Shown one piece after another: positions 56,214 through 64,000 of a stretch of 64,000 nucleotides of DNA (position 1 is its first letter; every line of letters begins with the position of its first letter). The notes beneath the pieces were generated by a model. That model had not been told where the DNA came from. It did not search any database and worked only from the letters and a program-made list of their open reading frames with translations. Source of the stretch: Prosapia bicincta (lineage: Eukaryota; Arthropoda; Insecta; Hemiptera; Cercopidae). Where the stretch lies: the NCBI GenBank assembly GCA_036971475.1, contig JBAIZL010000376.1, forward strand, positions 5,238,001-5,302,000, read 5' to 3'. Position numbers and translations under genes: made by a program.

Positions 56214-57176
56214 ATGGAGAAACAAAGGAAGTTGGTAAACGAAATAAAAGTGTTGAGCGATACCACCAGAAAAAAATGAATCGTTGAAGTTAGGCATAAG
56301 CGAAAGGGATAAATACTTGGAGACCTTTTTCAAACCGATAGTAGAACCGCTAAAGAAGATATCTGGAAAACTCGGTGAAAACGCATGGATTGATTGTGAC
56401 GCGCAAGACATATTACCCTTTAAACATGAGTCGGGCGCTGAGTTGAAGGACACATCAGCAGACTATGTAACGGATGAAGATGATGGAAGAACGTCTGTCA
56501 ACTAAAGACGTCAGTATATTGAGTGATAATATATCGAGTAAAGGTCCTATGGGTAAAAAGTATTTATTAAAGATGTTAGATTTAATGTCTGACACAGGCA
56601 GGAAGAAACATTTTTTCCAGGCGAAAACCCTATAGAGGTTATCATCGCCTAACTAAAGAAACAGGCAGGAAGAACAATACCATACGTTCGGCTCTCGGTT
56701 TGCTAAAGACGGGACATTGGATATAGGTGACGCGAAATTGGAGATCACCAACAAAGATAACATACTGGTAAAGAATAAAACTTTTCCAGGTACGCGCGGT
56801 CTGTTCGAGCTAATCTTCAACTATGTTCCAGAGAAATATACCAAAAGAGATCTTGAAAATTTTAAACGCATTTGCCAACTGACCAACGCTCATAGAAAGT
56901 GATACAGTTCTAACGCACCAGTGTACAGGAACAGGTCAAAGAAATATAAAAGAATTATAGCACATCTATTTCCTCCGAGAGAAGAGAAGAGCAAATCAGG
57001 AGCTGGTGCGAATGTAAGACACTCAGCATACCAACGTTGTATATTACAATAATGCAAACGAGTTAGTGAATCGTCTGCGTTTGTTATACGACTCTATGTC
57101 TGCAGGACACACGGGACTAGTGAACGAGGTAGTTTCGTTAACAGAAGAATTAAAACGAAGAAACATTATTGCTTAG
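56214..57176 (+). pseudogene. DUF8207-like Polinton protein (right copy, broken)
   Basis: Opens with MEKQRKLVNEIKVLSD, shifts frame by about 56280 to a coil-rich stretch (56284-56505), and is interrupted by a 53-bp LINE insertion (56608-56660). It resumes with LDIGDAKLEITN, the core TRGLFELIFNYVPEKYTKRD and TNAHR (to 56900), and a late segment NELVNRLRLLYDSMSAGHTG ending at 57176. Function unknown; the domain recurs in insect Polinton-like elements. Confidence 0.65.
56608..56660 (-). mobile_element. 53-bp LINE-1 3'-end insertion
   Basis: Only poly-T plus the 3' hairpin. Flanked by the perfect 14-bp duplication ACAGGCAGGAAGAA (56594-56607 and 56661-56674). It disrupts the DUF8207-like gene. 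Confidence 0.9.
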
Positions 57177-57190
57177 CTTCATTTAGAAAG

Positions 57191-57857
57191 ATGAGCGTGG
57201 ACAAGTTTGGTCGTCATCAAATCTCCAAGAGTAAAGACGCTGTTAGAGCTCAGCCAGGTGAACGGGCTCCCAAAGAACCTTCAGGCGTAGGATTTAAACT
57301 CACTAGAAACGGAAATTACGATATGCAAAACAAAATTATCGAAAATGTTGGTACGCCTGTGTCATCAAACGATGCTGCTACATTGGAATACGTAAGGTCT
57401 GTGACACCGTTATTTTCGAAAGATGGTTTCGAGTTCTACAACAAACGTTTAAGCGGAGTTGGTAACCCTATAGAACAGTTGGATGCCGTAAGCATAGACA
57501 CTCTAGAAAGGTTCGCGTCATCACTCTTCCATTACATGCATACGGGAGACGGAAGAAGAGTAGCTTTACCGGGTGTACATGGACGTACCTATTTAAACTG
57601 GAAGTCATCTTTGGTGGTACAAAGTTGAAGTCTATTCCGAAAGTGGAACCCGTCGTAAACAAGAGACAGAAGCAGAATTCAGTCAGACAAGCGAAAGCTA
57701 TAGTGCGGAGCCTATGAAAATAAATAAGAACGACTTTTCGCTAGAAGACAGGAGTGGTGGAGGGGAGGCAAGTGATAGTAAAAAAGATCACGACAAAACA
57801 AAATGCAGAGTACACACGCACGAAGACAGTGGAGAGATTCATCTAGTCTGCAAATAG
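57191..57857 (+). pseudogene. Fibre/attachment-like Polinton protein
   Basis: An open frame 57191-57628 starts MSVDKFGRHQISKSK and contains GNYDMQNKIIENVGTPVSSN and a similar second unit (YNKRLSGVGNPIEQLDAVSI). These units resemble the repeats seen in fibre or tail-spike-like proteins. A frameshift near 57620 precedes an acidic, Ser/Lys-rich tail to 57857. A role in particle attachment is an inference from the repeat style. Confidence 0.5.
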
Positions 57858-57903
57858 ATACTTTTTTATTTTAAACAGTATTTCAGTATACATTATAGAA
57901 GAT

Positions 57904-58242
57904 ATGGTTGCCTTTCCGAGATACAGTACACCTGGAAGCAGGCTGGAATCGTTCAACAACACCAGATTTGTATACTCCCGCCCTTATGCTTGGCAATTTG
58001 CAGGAGCCGGTTTTTTCTTTCACTCACTACCTGATGGCGTTATATGCTTTTACTGTGGTGGTGGTTTAAAGGATTGAGAAGCACATGAATTTCCATGGAT
58101 CGAACATGGTGGATGGTTTCTGAGGTGCGGTTATTTAAAATTAGTAAAGGGTGAGGATGTTGGGGCACGATGTCATGCTGTGCGTATGATGACGCTTTAC
58201 TCATACCCAATACACCCCGTAAAAAAGGGGAAACAGGGATAA
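57904..58242 (+). pseudogene. BIR-domain (inhibitor of apoptosis-like) protein
   Basis: 112 codons. One BIR domain: RLESFNNTRFVYSRPYAW at the start, then the zinc site CFYC, EHGGWFLRC (C-x2-C, H-x6-C spacing). An in-frame stop (TGA, 58075-58077) replaces the expected Trp after LKD. No RING domain, so a single-BIR protein. In cells and DNA viruses, BIR proteins block caspases. Here it lies between fibre-like and small-protein genes on the same strand, so it belongs to the Polinton. Broken as written. Confidence 0.8.
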
Positions 58243-58352
58243 GCGACGCCTTTATTGTACAAGGCTAATGTATTGTTATATAGAGAGCGAAACTAAAAAT
58301 AATACATATTTCAAATTTACTGAAACGGAAACATCCGTCACAAACTTACAAG

Positions 58353-58719
58353 ATGGCTTTGGCAGCTAGATATATAGAGTATTATCCGCTGTGCATCGAT
58401 CAAAAAGATGCTGTTAACGTTTTCTCAACCGAGATGCATAAGCTATTGGTTCAAGGATTCAGCATGAGAGTTACAGTCTGCGCCTCGAACTACGGAAAGG
58501 ATACTACCGACGCTCGTGGAACGTCGCCAATATCTCACCTCCAGAAGAGGAAAAACCAGTCGTTGACGGTATTGCGGAGATAAAATAAAAAAAGAAAGAA
58601 TTATTGCAAGCATTTGGATGTGATAGCGGTATTTCTTTATTTAAAAAAACTTGGGATGACGTGGTTCGTTATTATAATCTAACAAATTTCTACAATAAAT
58701 GGACATTCTATATGAAGTA
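58353..58719 (+). pseudogene. Small conserved Polinton protein, unknown function
   Basis: MALAARYIEYYPLCIDQKDA start, then a basic/Ser-rich middle. A frameshift near 58520 moves the tail (KTWDDVVRYYNLTNFYNKW, ending 58719) out of frame. No domain recognised. Position and decay level match its neighbours. Confidence 0.5.
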
Positions 58720-58754
58720 ACCGTGTAGATAAATAATAGATACATATACTTAAT

Positions 58755-59254
58755 ATGTTAAACGGCAAAACATTTAGTTACGGAAAGAAGTTTGTAAGAG
58801 AAGGAAGTGGTTTATCATCATCACTTGTAAGACTTGCGAAGAAAGCGGTCGGTATTATTCCAGTTAGTGCCGTAGTCAACTGGACTATCGATGCTTTACC
58901 GGTGGAATTGCACATACCGGGTGGGTATAGATAAGTTTGACGAAGCCTGTAAGGACCACGACATAGCTTATTCCCGATATTCGGATTCAGCATCACGTTC
59001 TGTAGCAGATCAGGGTTATAGCAGAAAAAGCTTGGCAAAGGGCTTAGTCTAGTGACGCTAGTATTGGTGCAAGAGCGGCTGCTTTAGCGGTGGCCGGAGC
59101 GATGAAGGCAAAAAGTGCAATCGGAGGTGGACGTATGAAAAGGAGAATAAAAAAGACGTAAAAGAGTGTCTGTCAGAAGGGTAGGTCGAAAGAGGACAGA
59201 CGGTAAGTACAGGAGAAGTCGTAGGAACAACGGTTCAAAAAACGGGAGGCATTG
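58755..59254 (+). pseudogene. PLA2-domain / basic core protein of Polinton
   Basis: MLNGKTFSYGKKFVREGSG start and hydrophobic stretch, a frame break near 58935, then the phospholipase A2 active-site motif FDEACKDHDIAYSRY (His-Asp pair, parvovirus VP1-like). An Ala-rich helix and a very basic tail (MKRRIKK, then Arg/Lys-rich RRVGRKRTDGK) follow in shifted frames. Adintovirus-type elements carry such PLA2 plus core-like proteins, thought to act in membrane passage and DNA condensation. Broken here. Confidence 0.7.
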
Positions 59255-59839
59255 ACGAATGAAGAGCTCGAACGTTACGCATACTGCCTTTCTATACCGA
59301 ATTTCAGAGGCGTCTTTATGAGACAATCTTCCGTCAACACCTCGTGTAAACGAATCAGCTATAGTGAACTTGGACAGCACCGTCGGGTCGGGAACGCATT
59401 GGGTCTGTTACAAAACATTAGGCAGCACAGTGTTTTACTTACGATGTCAGGGCTATCGACCGTGTCATCGCTTTCCTACGCCACCTGAATCTATTTAATA
59501 ATATTTAAATTATTTATAATTTTAGTTTCTAGTTTTAGTTGTAATTAGTATTAAACATTTATTTTACTTTGTTTAGTTTGGTTAGTTTTATTTGCAATAT
59601 TTATTTAAAATAAAAACTTTAGGTAGGCGATAATAACCTTGATAGGTTTTTTCGCCTGGAAAAAAAAAAAAAAAAAAATCGATAGTTTCGGTAACGTGCC
59701 ACCACCAACGGAATTGAATCACTATCTACGATCGGCAAAAACAATTCTATACAATTATGAAAGAAGACAACCGGAAGAGTCGTTAATTTGCGGTCATTTA
59801 TGTTTAGAATTCCTGGCAAATAAAGTCAGTGTTATTTAA
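59252..59839 (+). pseudogene. Adenain-type cysteine protease, split by LINE
   Basis: Begins at a TTG-led TNEELERYAYCLSIPN (an ATG is expected there). A frameshift follows; His of the triad is in GTHWVCY (about 59391), Asp in FDSFG just after the insertion, Cys in ICGHLCLEF (about 59785). A 239-bp LINE-1 3' end (59440-59678) sits between His and Asp. The family (Ulp1/adenovirus protease fold) matures capsid proteins. All three catalytic residues can still be recognised although the gene is dead. Confidence 0.75.
59440..59678 (+). mobile_element. LINE-1 3' fragment in the protease gene
   Basis: Plus orientation, last coding bases (RVIAFLRHLNLFNNI-type end), 3' UTR, hairpin (59625-59657) and poly-A. 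No clear target duplication at its ends, unlike the 4637, 51257 and 56608 insertions. Confidence 0.85.
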
Positions 59840-59840
59840 G

Positions 59841-60545
59841 ATGTCTTCGTACACGGTATCCGTTACTGGGGACGAGTCTATACTGAGGAGCGTGCTGTTC
59901 CCACCTTTAAGGCTGCACGAAGAAAGCCAGTGGGAAGCGGCTCTAGTAGAATTCACTACATACAATTACATACCAAACGTTACCAAAGGCATTAACAATA
60001 AATTACACTACAGCAAAGCGGGTGACGTAAACAAAAAAAGATTCGAGATAGAATTGCCTACAAGGTCTTACGTAATTGACGAAGTGGACAGAGTGTTACA
60101 GAGGTCCTTAGGTTACAGCAACTTTTCGCTTACGGCAAATACAGCCCCCTTCGATGCGAAATAGTTACTAAATTCAACATACATTTCGATCAAGCACATT
60201 CTATAGAATCGCTGTTGGGGTTTAAAAGAAACCTCGAACCGAACGAAGAAAAAAAACTCATTTGGGCAATGAAAAGGTCAATATTATAAGGGTAAACAAC
60301 ATCGAAATTTCCTGTAACATCATAGACAGTTCTTACAAAAACGGAAAAAGGGAACATATTATACATTCGTTTTTCCATCGGTTTCGCCGAGATATAAAAT
60401 AATAGAAGTACCACAAAATCTGGTTTACTTGCCGATAAAATTCAGTTTGATTTTAGAAGTCGTAGTGAGAGTGCTTGATCAAGACGGGGATCCAGTTGAT
60501 TTTAGAGAAACTATAAGCATCAAGTTGCATATAAAACGCGTATGA
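59841..60545 (+). pseudogene. Penton-like minor capsid protein (Polinton, frameshifted)
   Basis: ATG at 59841 (MSSYTVSVTGDESILRS). It has the family features FPPLRLHEESQWEAALVEFT and LPTRSYVIDEV. Frameshift near 60150, then SIESLLGFKRNLEPNEEK, a further shift near 60395, and the final strand region (IEVPQNLVYLPIKF ... DQDGDPVDFRE). Single jelly-roll penton by position and motif. Three frame segments. Confidence 0.7.
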
Positions 60546-60670
60546 GTATGGGCTAAGACTTTATTAACGATACTCTTGGTGGAACGAAATTCAGTTCTTG
60601 TGAACAGATAGAAAGGATAACAAGTGAGAACAAGAGGTTTCTAGAAAAATAGGTTTCACAGTTCTTAACT

Positions 60671-61138
60671 ATGGATATATTAGACATAGGCCACGGTCCT
60701 GTGTACGATTTGGGAGGAGTATCACAGCCACAACCCTTACGCTTCAACCAGATTAGGAAATAACGACGAAATCTGTAATCCTATTATATCGCAAGACGCG
60801 TACACTCTGTCGTCGGAGAGCTACCTGTACATCGAAGGAAAGGTGACGAAAAATGATGGGACGGTGAGAACGGAAGTCCCGTTTGTGAATAACGCGATGT
60901 CGTATCTGTTCAAGGAGATCAGACATGAAATTTCAGGTGTTAAGGTTGATTCAGTGAAACGCGTGGGAATAACCAGCACTCTAAAAGGCCTAGTATCTCT
61001 TTCGGCTCCAGAGTGCAACATTATAAGAATATCCTACCGATATTAATGAAAAGCAGAACTCAAAAGGGAATTTTGACTTTTGTATTCCGCTTCAATTGCT
61101 GTTGGGCTTTGCAGAGGACTACCGTAGAATAATATATA
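60671..61138 (+). pseudogene. Hexon-like major capsid protein, N-terminal part
   Basis: MDILDIGHGPVYDLGGVSQ start, frameshift near 60740, then ISQDAYTLSSESYLYIEG, TEVPFVNNAMSYLFKEIRHE and a late CIPLQLLLGFAEDYR block. Order and motifs match double jelly-roll major capsid proteins of Polintons/adintoviruses. Cut off by a LINE-1 copy at 61139; most of the gene is missing. Confidence 0.7.
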
Positions 61139-61535
61139 TTTTTTTTCTCAGGCGAAAAACCTATTGAGGTTATCATCGCCTAACTAAACTTACGATTTTT
61201 AAAATAAATATTACATAAATAAAACTATTCAAAATAAAACAAAATAAAATAAATGTTTAAAACTAATTGTAATTATCTAAAACTAAAGAACGTAAAATTA
61301 TACAAAATTTTAATATTATTAATTAGATTAAGGTGGCGTAAGAAAGCGAGGACACGGTCGATAGCCGTGACATCGTCCCTTAAAACCACCTTTAAACTAC
61401 CTCGAAGATTGTAACGAATATACAAATTTGTCAACTCATCACAATCAAGCAGAATGTGCTTGATTGTGATGGTACTTTTACAAAACGGACAAAGTGGGGG
61501 ATCGTCATGTCTCATCAACCACCCATGCGTTAACA

Positions 61536-62805
61536 TTTTTTTTTTTCCTTTTTTTCCCCTGGCGAAAAACCAATTGTGGTTATCATCGCCAAACAAAATC
61601 TAACACGGAACGCAATGTTTTCAATTAAATCAAATAAATTAATAAATAAACAAATAAATAAATACAACAAAAAATTTCAAAACAAAAAACCCCAACAATA
61701 AAAAACAAAAAACAACAATATAACAATGAGAAAATTCTTAAAAACTAAATAACAAAATAACAACAAACAACAATATAACAGTAAATAAATAATATGTAAA
61801 ACAATAATAGGTAACAATTTAGCAATAAATAAATCTCAATAACAATAACAAGAACAGAAAATAAATTTAATTAAAATAAATAAAAGAAACACAGAGAATT
61901 ATATGTATAAATAAAATTAAAAAAATATATATATTTATGTATTAAATTTTAAAAAATATTTTCAAGTGGTGCAAGAAAGCGATGACTCGGTCAATGGCCG
62001 AGGCATCGTCCCTTAGCACCACCTTCAAACTCCCTTTTAAATTAAAAAGGGCACGAACATTGCCTATACTAACACAATCTACCAAAATATGTTTTATTGT
62101 GAAGATATCACCGCAATATTGGCATATTGGTGGATCTTCACGCCTCATCAAATATCCATGAGTTGCAAAAGAGTGGCCAACGCGAAGGCGTGTAACCACC
62201 ACTTCCTCCCTACGTTTTGAACGAATTGAAGACCTCCATGGACGGACGGTATCTTTAATTTCCCTCAGCTTATTGTGAATCACGGTATGCCACTCGTCAT
62301 TCCAAGCAGCGAGCAATAATTGTTTCGCGAAACACACATAATCAGATGCCATAACCAGTTGAGTAAGAGCCACCAAACTTGTAGCTTTCTTCGCCGCTTC
62401 ATCCGCTTTTGTGTTTCCAAGTATTCCGCAATGTCCAGGAACCCAACAGAAAGTTACCCCCACACCCCTCAATTGAAGCCTGTGTACAGCACACAAAATG
62501 TCCCCAACTAAAGGGTTGTTAGAGAAAACATCCTGAAGAGCCTGAAGAGCACTTTTGGAATCCGAACACAAAAGATAATGCGAAGATCGAGATTGAATGA
62601 CGGTCAAAGCTTTAAAAATAGCAAATAGTTCTGCCGTGAAAACACTGCAAGCTGAGGGCAATCCGTACGTGTAGGTACAACCAGATGCATAAAACGCACA
62701 CCCAACGCCATTGTCCAGTTTAGATCCATCAGTGAAAATAATTTCACTGTGTTGGTGAGATTTATAAATGGATGAAAATTCCTGGTAGACCACAACAGGA
62801 GTATC
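61536..62805 (-). mobile_element. LINE-2: related family inserted in LINE-1
   Basis: A 5'-truncated, minus-oriented copy with poly-T, a hairpin (61560-61591), a long AT/CAA-rich 3' UTR and an RNase H gene. Flanked by the perfect 14-bp duplication CCCATGCGTTAACA (61522-61535 and 62806-62819). Its protein is homologous to but clearly diverged from LINE-1. Confidence 0.95.
61942..62803 (-). CDS. LINE-2 RNase H domain and C-terminus (5'-truncated)
   Basis: Open frame inside the LINE-2 insert: FTDGSKLDNGVG, TAELFAIFKAL, CSDSKSALQAL, PGHCGILGNTKADEAA (all catalytic acids present), then a zinc-like CQYCGDIFTIKHILVDC end. The frame also runs upstream into LINE-1 sequence (to 62853), a chance fusion. 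No RT remains. Confidence 0.8.
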
Positions 62806-62947
62806 CCCATGCGTTAACAAAGAGTGGCCGATGCGAAGTCGAGTTACCACCACTTCCTCCCTACGATTCGAACGAACAGATGTCCTCCATGGTCGGACGG
62901 TATTTTTGATGTCCCTCAGCTTGTTTCTGTTTACATTTTGCCATTCT

Positions 62948-63274
62948 TCATTCCAAACACAACAGAGTGAGTTTGTATGGAACAGCTGTTTGAATTGCTA
63001 CTGCTTGTAAGGGAGTTATTAAGTTCAGAGAAACGGCGTCGACACAGTTACGGGCTAGAATAGCTACGCCACCTCTAGCTCGATTTTCTGTAACGAAGTC
63101 CGATCTGTAAACTGAATACTCCCTTAGATAGAAATTGTGCGATTCATGGAGATGTGTCTCTTGAATGCAGATGTACATAGGAGACACATCTCTTACAATT
63201 ATTTTGAGATCCTCAATGTGACTTTTAACACCGTTAATGTTCCACTGAATCACGGTTTGTTTAGGTGTGGACAT
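62948..63274 (-). pseudogene. LINE-1 ORF2 endonuclease start, joined to RNase H by deletion
   Basis: MSTPKQTVIQWNINGVKSHI start, APE endonuclease first third (YICIQETHLHES, ENRARGGVAILARN) to about residue 105, then the deletion joint at CCAAACACAACAGAG. This copy keeps residues deleted from the 50716 copy. Confidence 0.8.
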
Positions 63275-63313
63275 GTATTTTAGTGAAATGGATTCACCTG
63301 GCTCTCACTGCCG

Positions 63314-64000
63314 TCATTGACAATTTTTTGGCCTGGAATGTTGGACGTTCCAGGCAAAGTCATCAGAATCCATCACCACTATTGTAGTGGTGGAATCTGA
63401 GGAATTTTTTGACTCAGAAGGGGAGTTAGAAATGGTCCTCTTTTGAGTCGCTTGTAATTTTGCACCCACTTTCACAGGTGCAGTTTTGTTGTTATTTTTA
63501 TTATTATTACTCACAGTTGGAGTAGGTTTCGCACTTGTCTCTAATAGTGTCTTGCTTCTTCTAACTTTCCCAGAGGTATCTGGCAATGGAGATTTCTTCG
63601 CACATTCAACATTAAGTTGGAAACAGAATTTTTTGTCACCAAATATATGTCTCGCATATAAATATTCCGGGATAGATGGTTTCCCGAATGTCAGGATAAC
63701 TGATGTTGTTCGAACTCTCTGACCGTTTTCCATCCACATAATTCGTACGACATCTGTTACACCTTCTGATACCAGTTCTGATTTGATTTCGTCCTCACGG
63801 ACATACAACAGATCCCTGCATGATATGAGCTTTGATGAGCTCAAGGTTTTGTGGGGAGCCACCGAAACCTTGACCTGATCAAAGAAGGAGGTCATTTTTA
63901 ATAATAACTGTGACTGCTTTGAATTGCTTGTTTCCAACAGCAGTGTTCCGTTCCGTAACTTCCTTATGGAAGAGACAGGTCCTGCTGCACATCCAGTTAT
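63314..64000 (-). pseudogene. LINE-1 ORF1, zinc knuckles deleted, 5' end outside window
   Basis: The frame is open to the window edge (GPVSSIRKLRNGTLLLETSN upstream of the Met at 63937). It contains KSELVSEGVTDVVRIMWMEN, SIPEYLYA, then jumps to a Lys/Ser-rich tail (CAKKSPLPDTSG ... NVQHSRPKNCQ), missing the three zinc knuckles present at 54490-54690. Otherwise collinear with the other ORF1. Confidence 0.8.

Larger units (their letters stand above)
54922..61138 (+). mobile_element. Polinton/Maverick (adintovirus-like) relic
   Basis: Ten consecutive gene remnants on the plus strand: integrase C-terminus, packaging ATPase, DUF8207-like, fibre-like, BIR, small conserved protein, PLA2/basic core, adenain-type protease, penton and hexon. 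This set is diagnostic of Polintons/adintoviruses. Most genes have stops or frameshifts. Two LINE-1 pieces are inserted (56608-56660, 59440-59678) and LINE copies cut both ends. No protein-primed DNA polymerase or terminal repeats are in the window. Confidence 0.85.
61139..64000 (-). mobile_element. LINE-1 copy with internal deletions, running off the window
   Basis: Minus orientation: 3' hairpin (61150-61181), RNase H tail (to 61535), LINE-2 insert (61536-62805), RNase H region (62806-62958), then a direct jump to the ORF2 start (62959-63274) and ORF1 (63314-64000). The jump removes most of endonuclease, all of RT and half of RNase H. Non-autonomous as it stands. Confidence 0.85.

Noticed and set aside
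1..64000. CRISPR arrays, bacterial operons or rRNA genes
   Set aside because: No regularly spaced short repeats with unique spacers, no operon-like gene packing outside the Polinton relic, no rRNA-like sequence seen.

Overview
This is nuclear DNA of an animal, most likely an insect or other arthropod. It is AT-rich, has introns with canonical GT/AG borders and very long introns, holds a (TTAGG)n arthropod-type telomere motif at 54676-54704, and is packed with arthropod-type transposons. The sequence alone does not identify the species.

The only host gene I can support is a C2H2 zinc-finger gene on the minus strand. Four exons (33182-33309, 17535-17696, 3016-3278, 1707-1827) join in matching reading phase and encode about seven fingers. 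Introns of about 15.5 kb and 14.3 kb between these short exons contain most of the transposons in the left half of the window.

1-17.5 kb: a hAT-type MITE with an 8-bp target duplication; fragments of a Penelope-like element (PLE family B); a Ty3/Gypsy LTR retrotransposon (5246-15603). A PLE fragment (8591-9032, 13-bp duplication) and a complete pogo/Tigger DNA transposon (12048-14764) have inserted into the Gypsy element. 18.7-31.6 kb: a tandem array of four PLE family A units with an exact 3,350-bp period, in (TA)n DNA. 31.6-32.8 kb: an inverted PLE-B fragment. 33.7-41 kb: a dead mariner-like transposase, MITEs, a perfect-looking palindrome made of two PLE ends, and other non-coding repeats.

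42-43.7 kb and 54.9-61.1 kb: remains of Polinton/Maverick (adintovirus-like) elements. The right-hand one keeps broken genes for integrase, packaging ATPase, a DUF8207-like protein, a fibre-like protein, a BIR (inhibitor-of-apoptosis) protein, a small conserved protein, a PLA2/basic core protein, an adenain-type protease, penton and hexon. All are decayed.

43.7-54.9 kb and 61.1-64 kb: a family of non-LTR retrotransposons (LINE-1 here; ORF1 with zinc knuckles, ORF2 with endonuclease, RT and RNase H) in several nested copies, one split by a piggyBac-type element at TTAA. Two copies face each other, forming a natural inverted repeat of about 3 kb. Every 3' end carries the same double-stem hairpin, and a related family (LINE-2) keeps it with compensatory base changes. 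Two insertions of only about 53-68 bp consist of little but this hairpin.

No CRISPR, operon or bacterial features are present. The strongest leads are the PLE array with complementary lesions, hammerhead-like motifs shared by three PLE families, the covarying LINE 3' hairpin, and a BIR gene inside a Polinton relic. For the large mobile elements no product is functional as it stands, except possibly the 5'-truncated ORF2 at 51258-54281.
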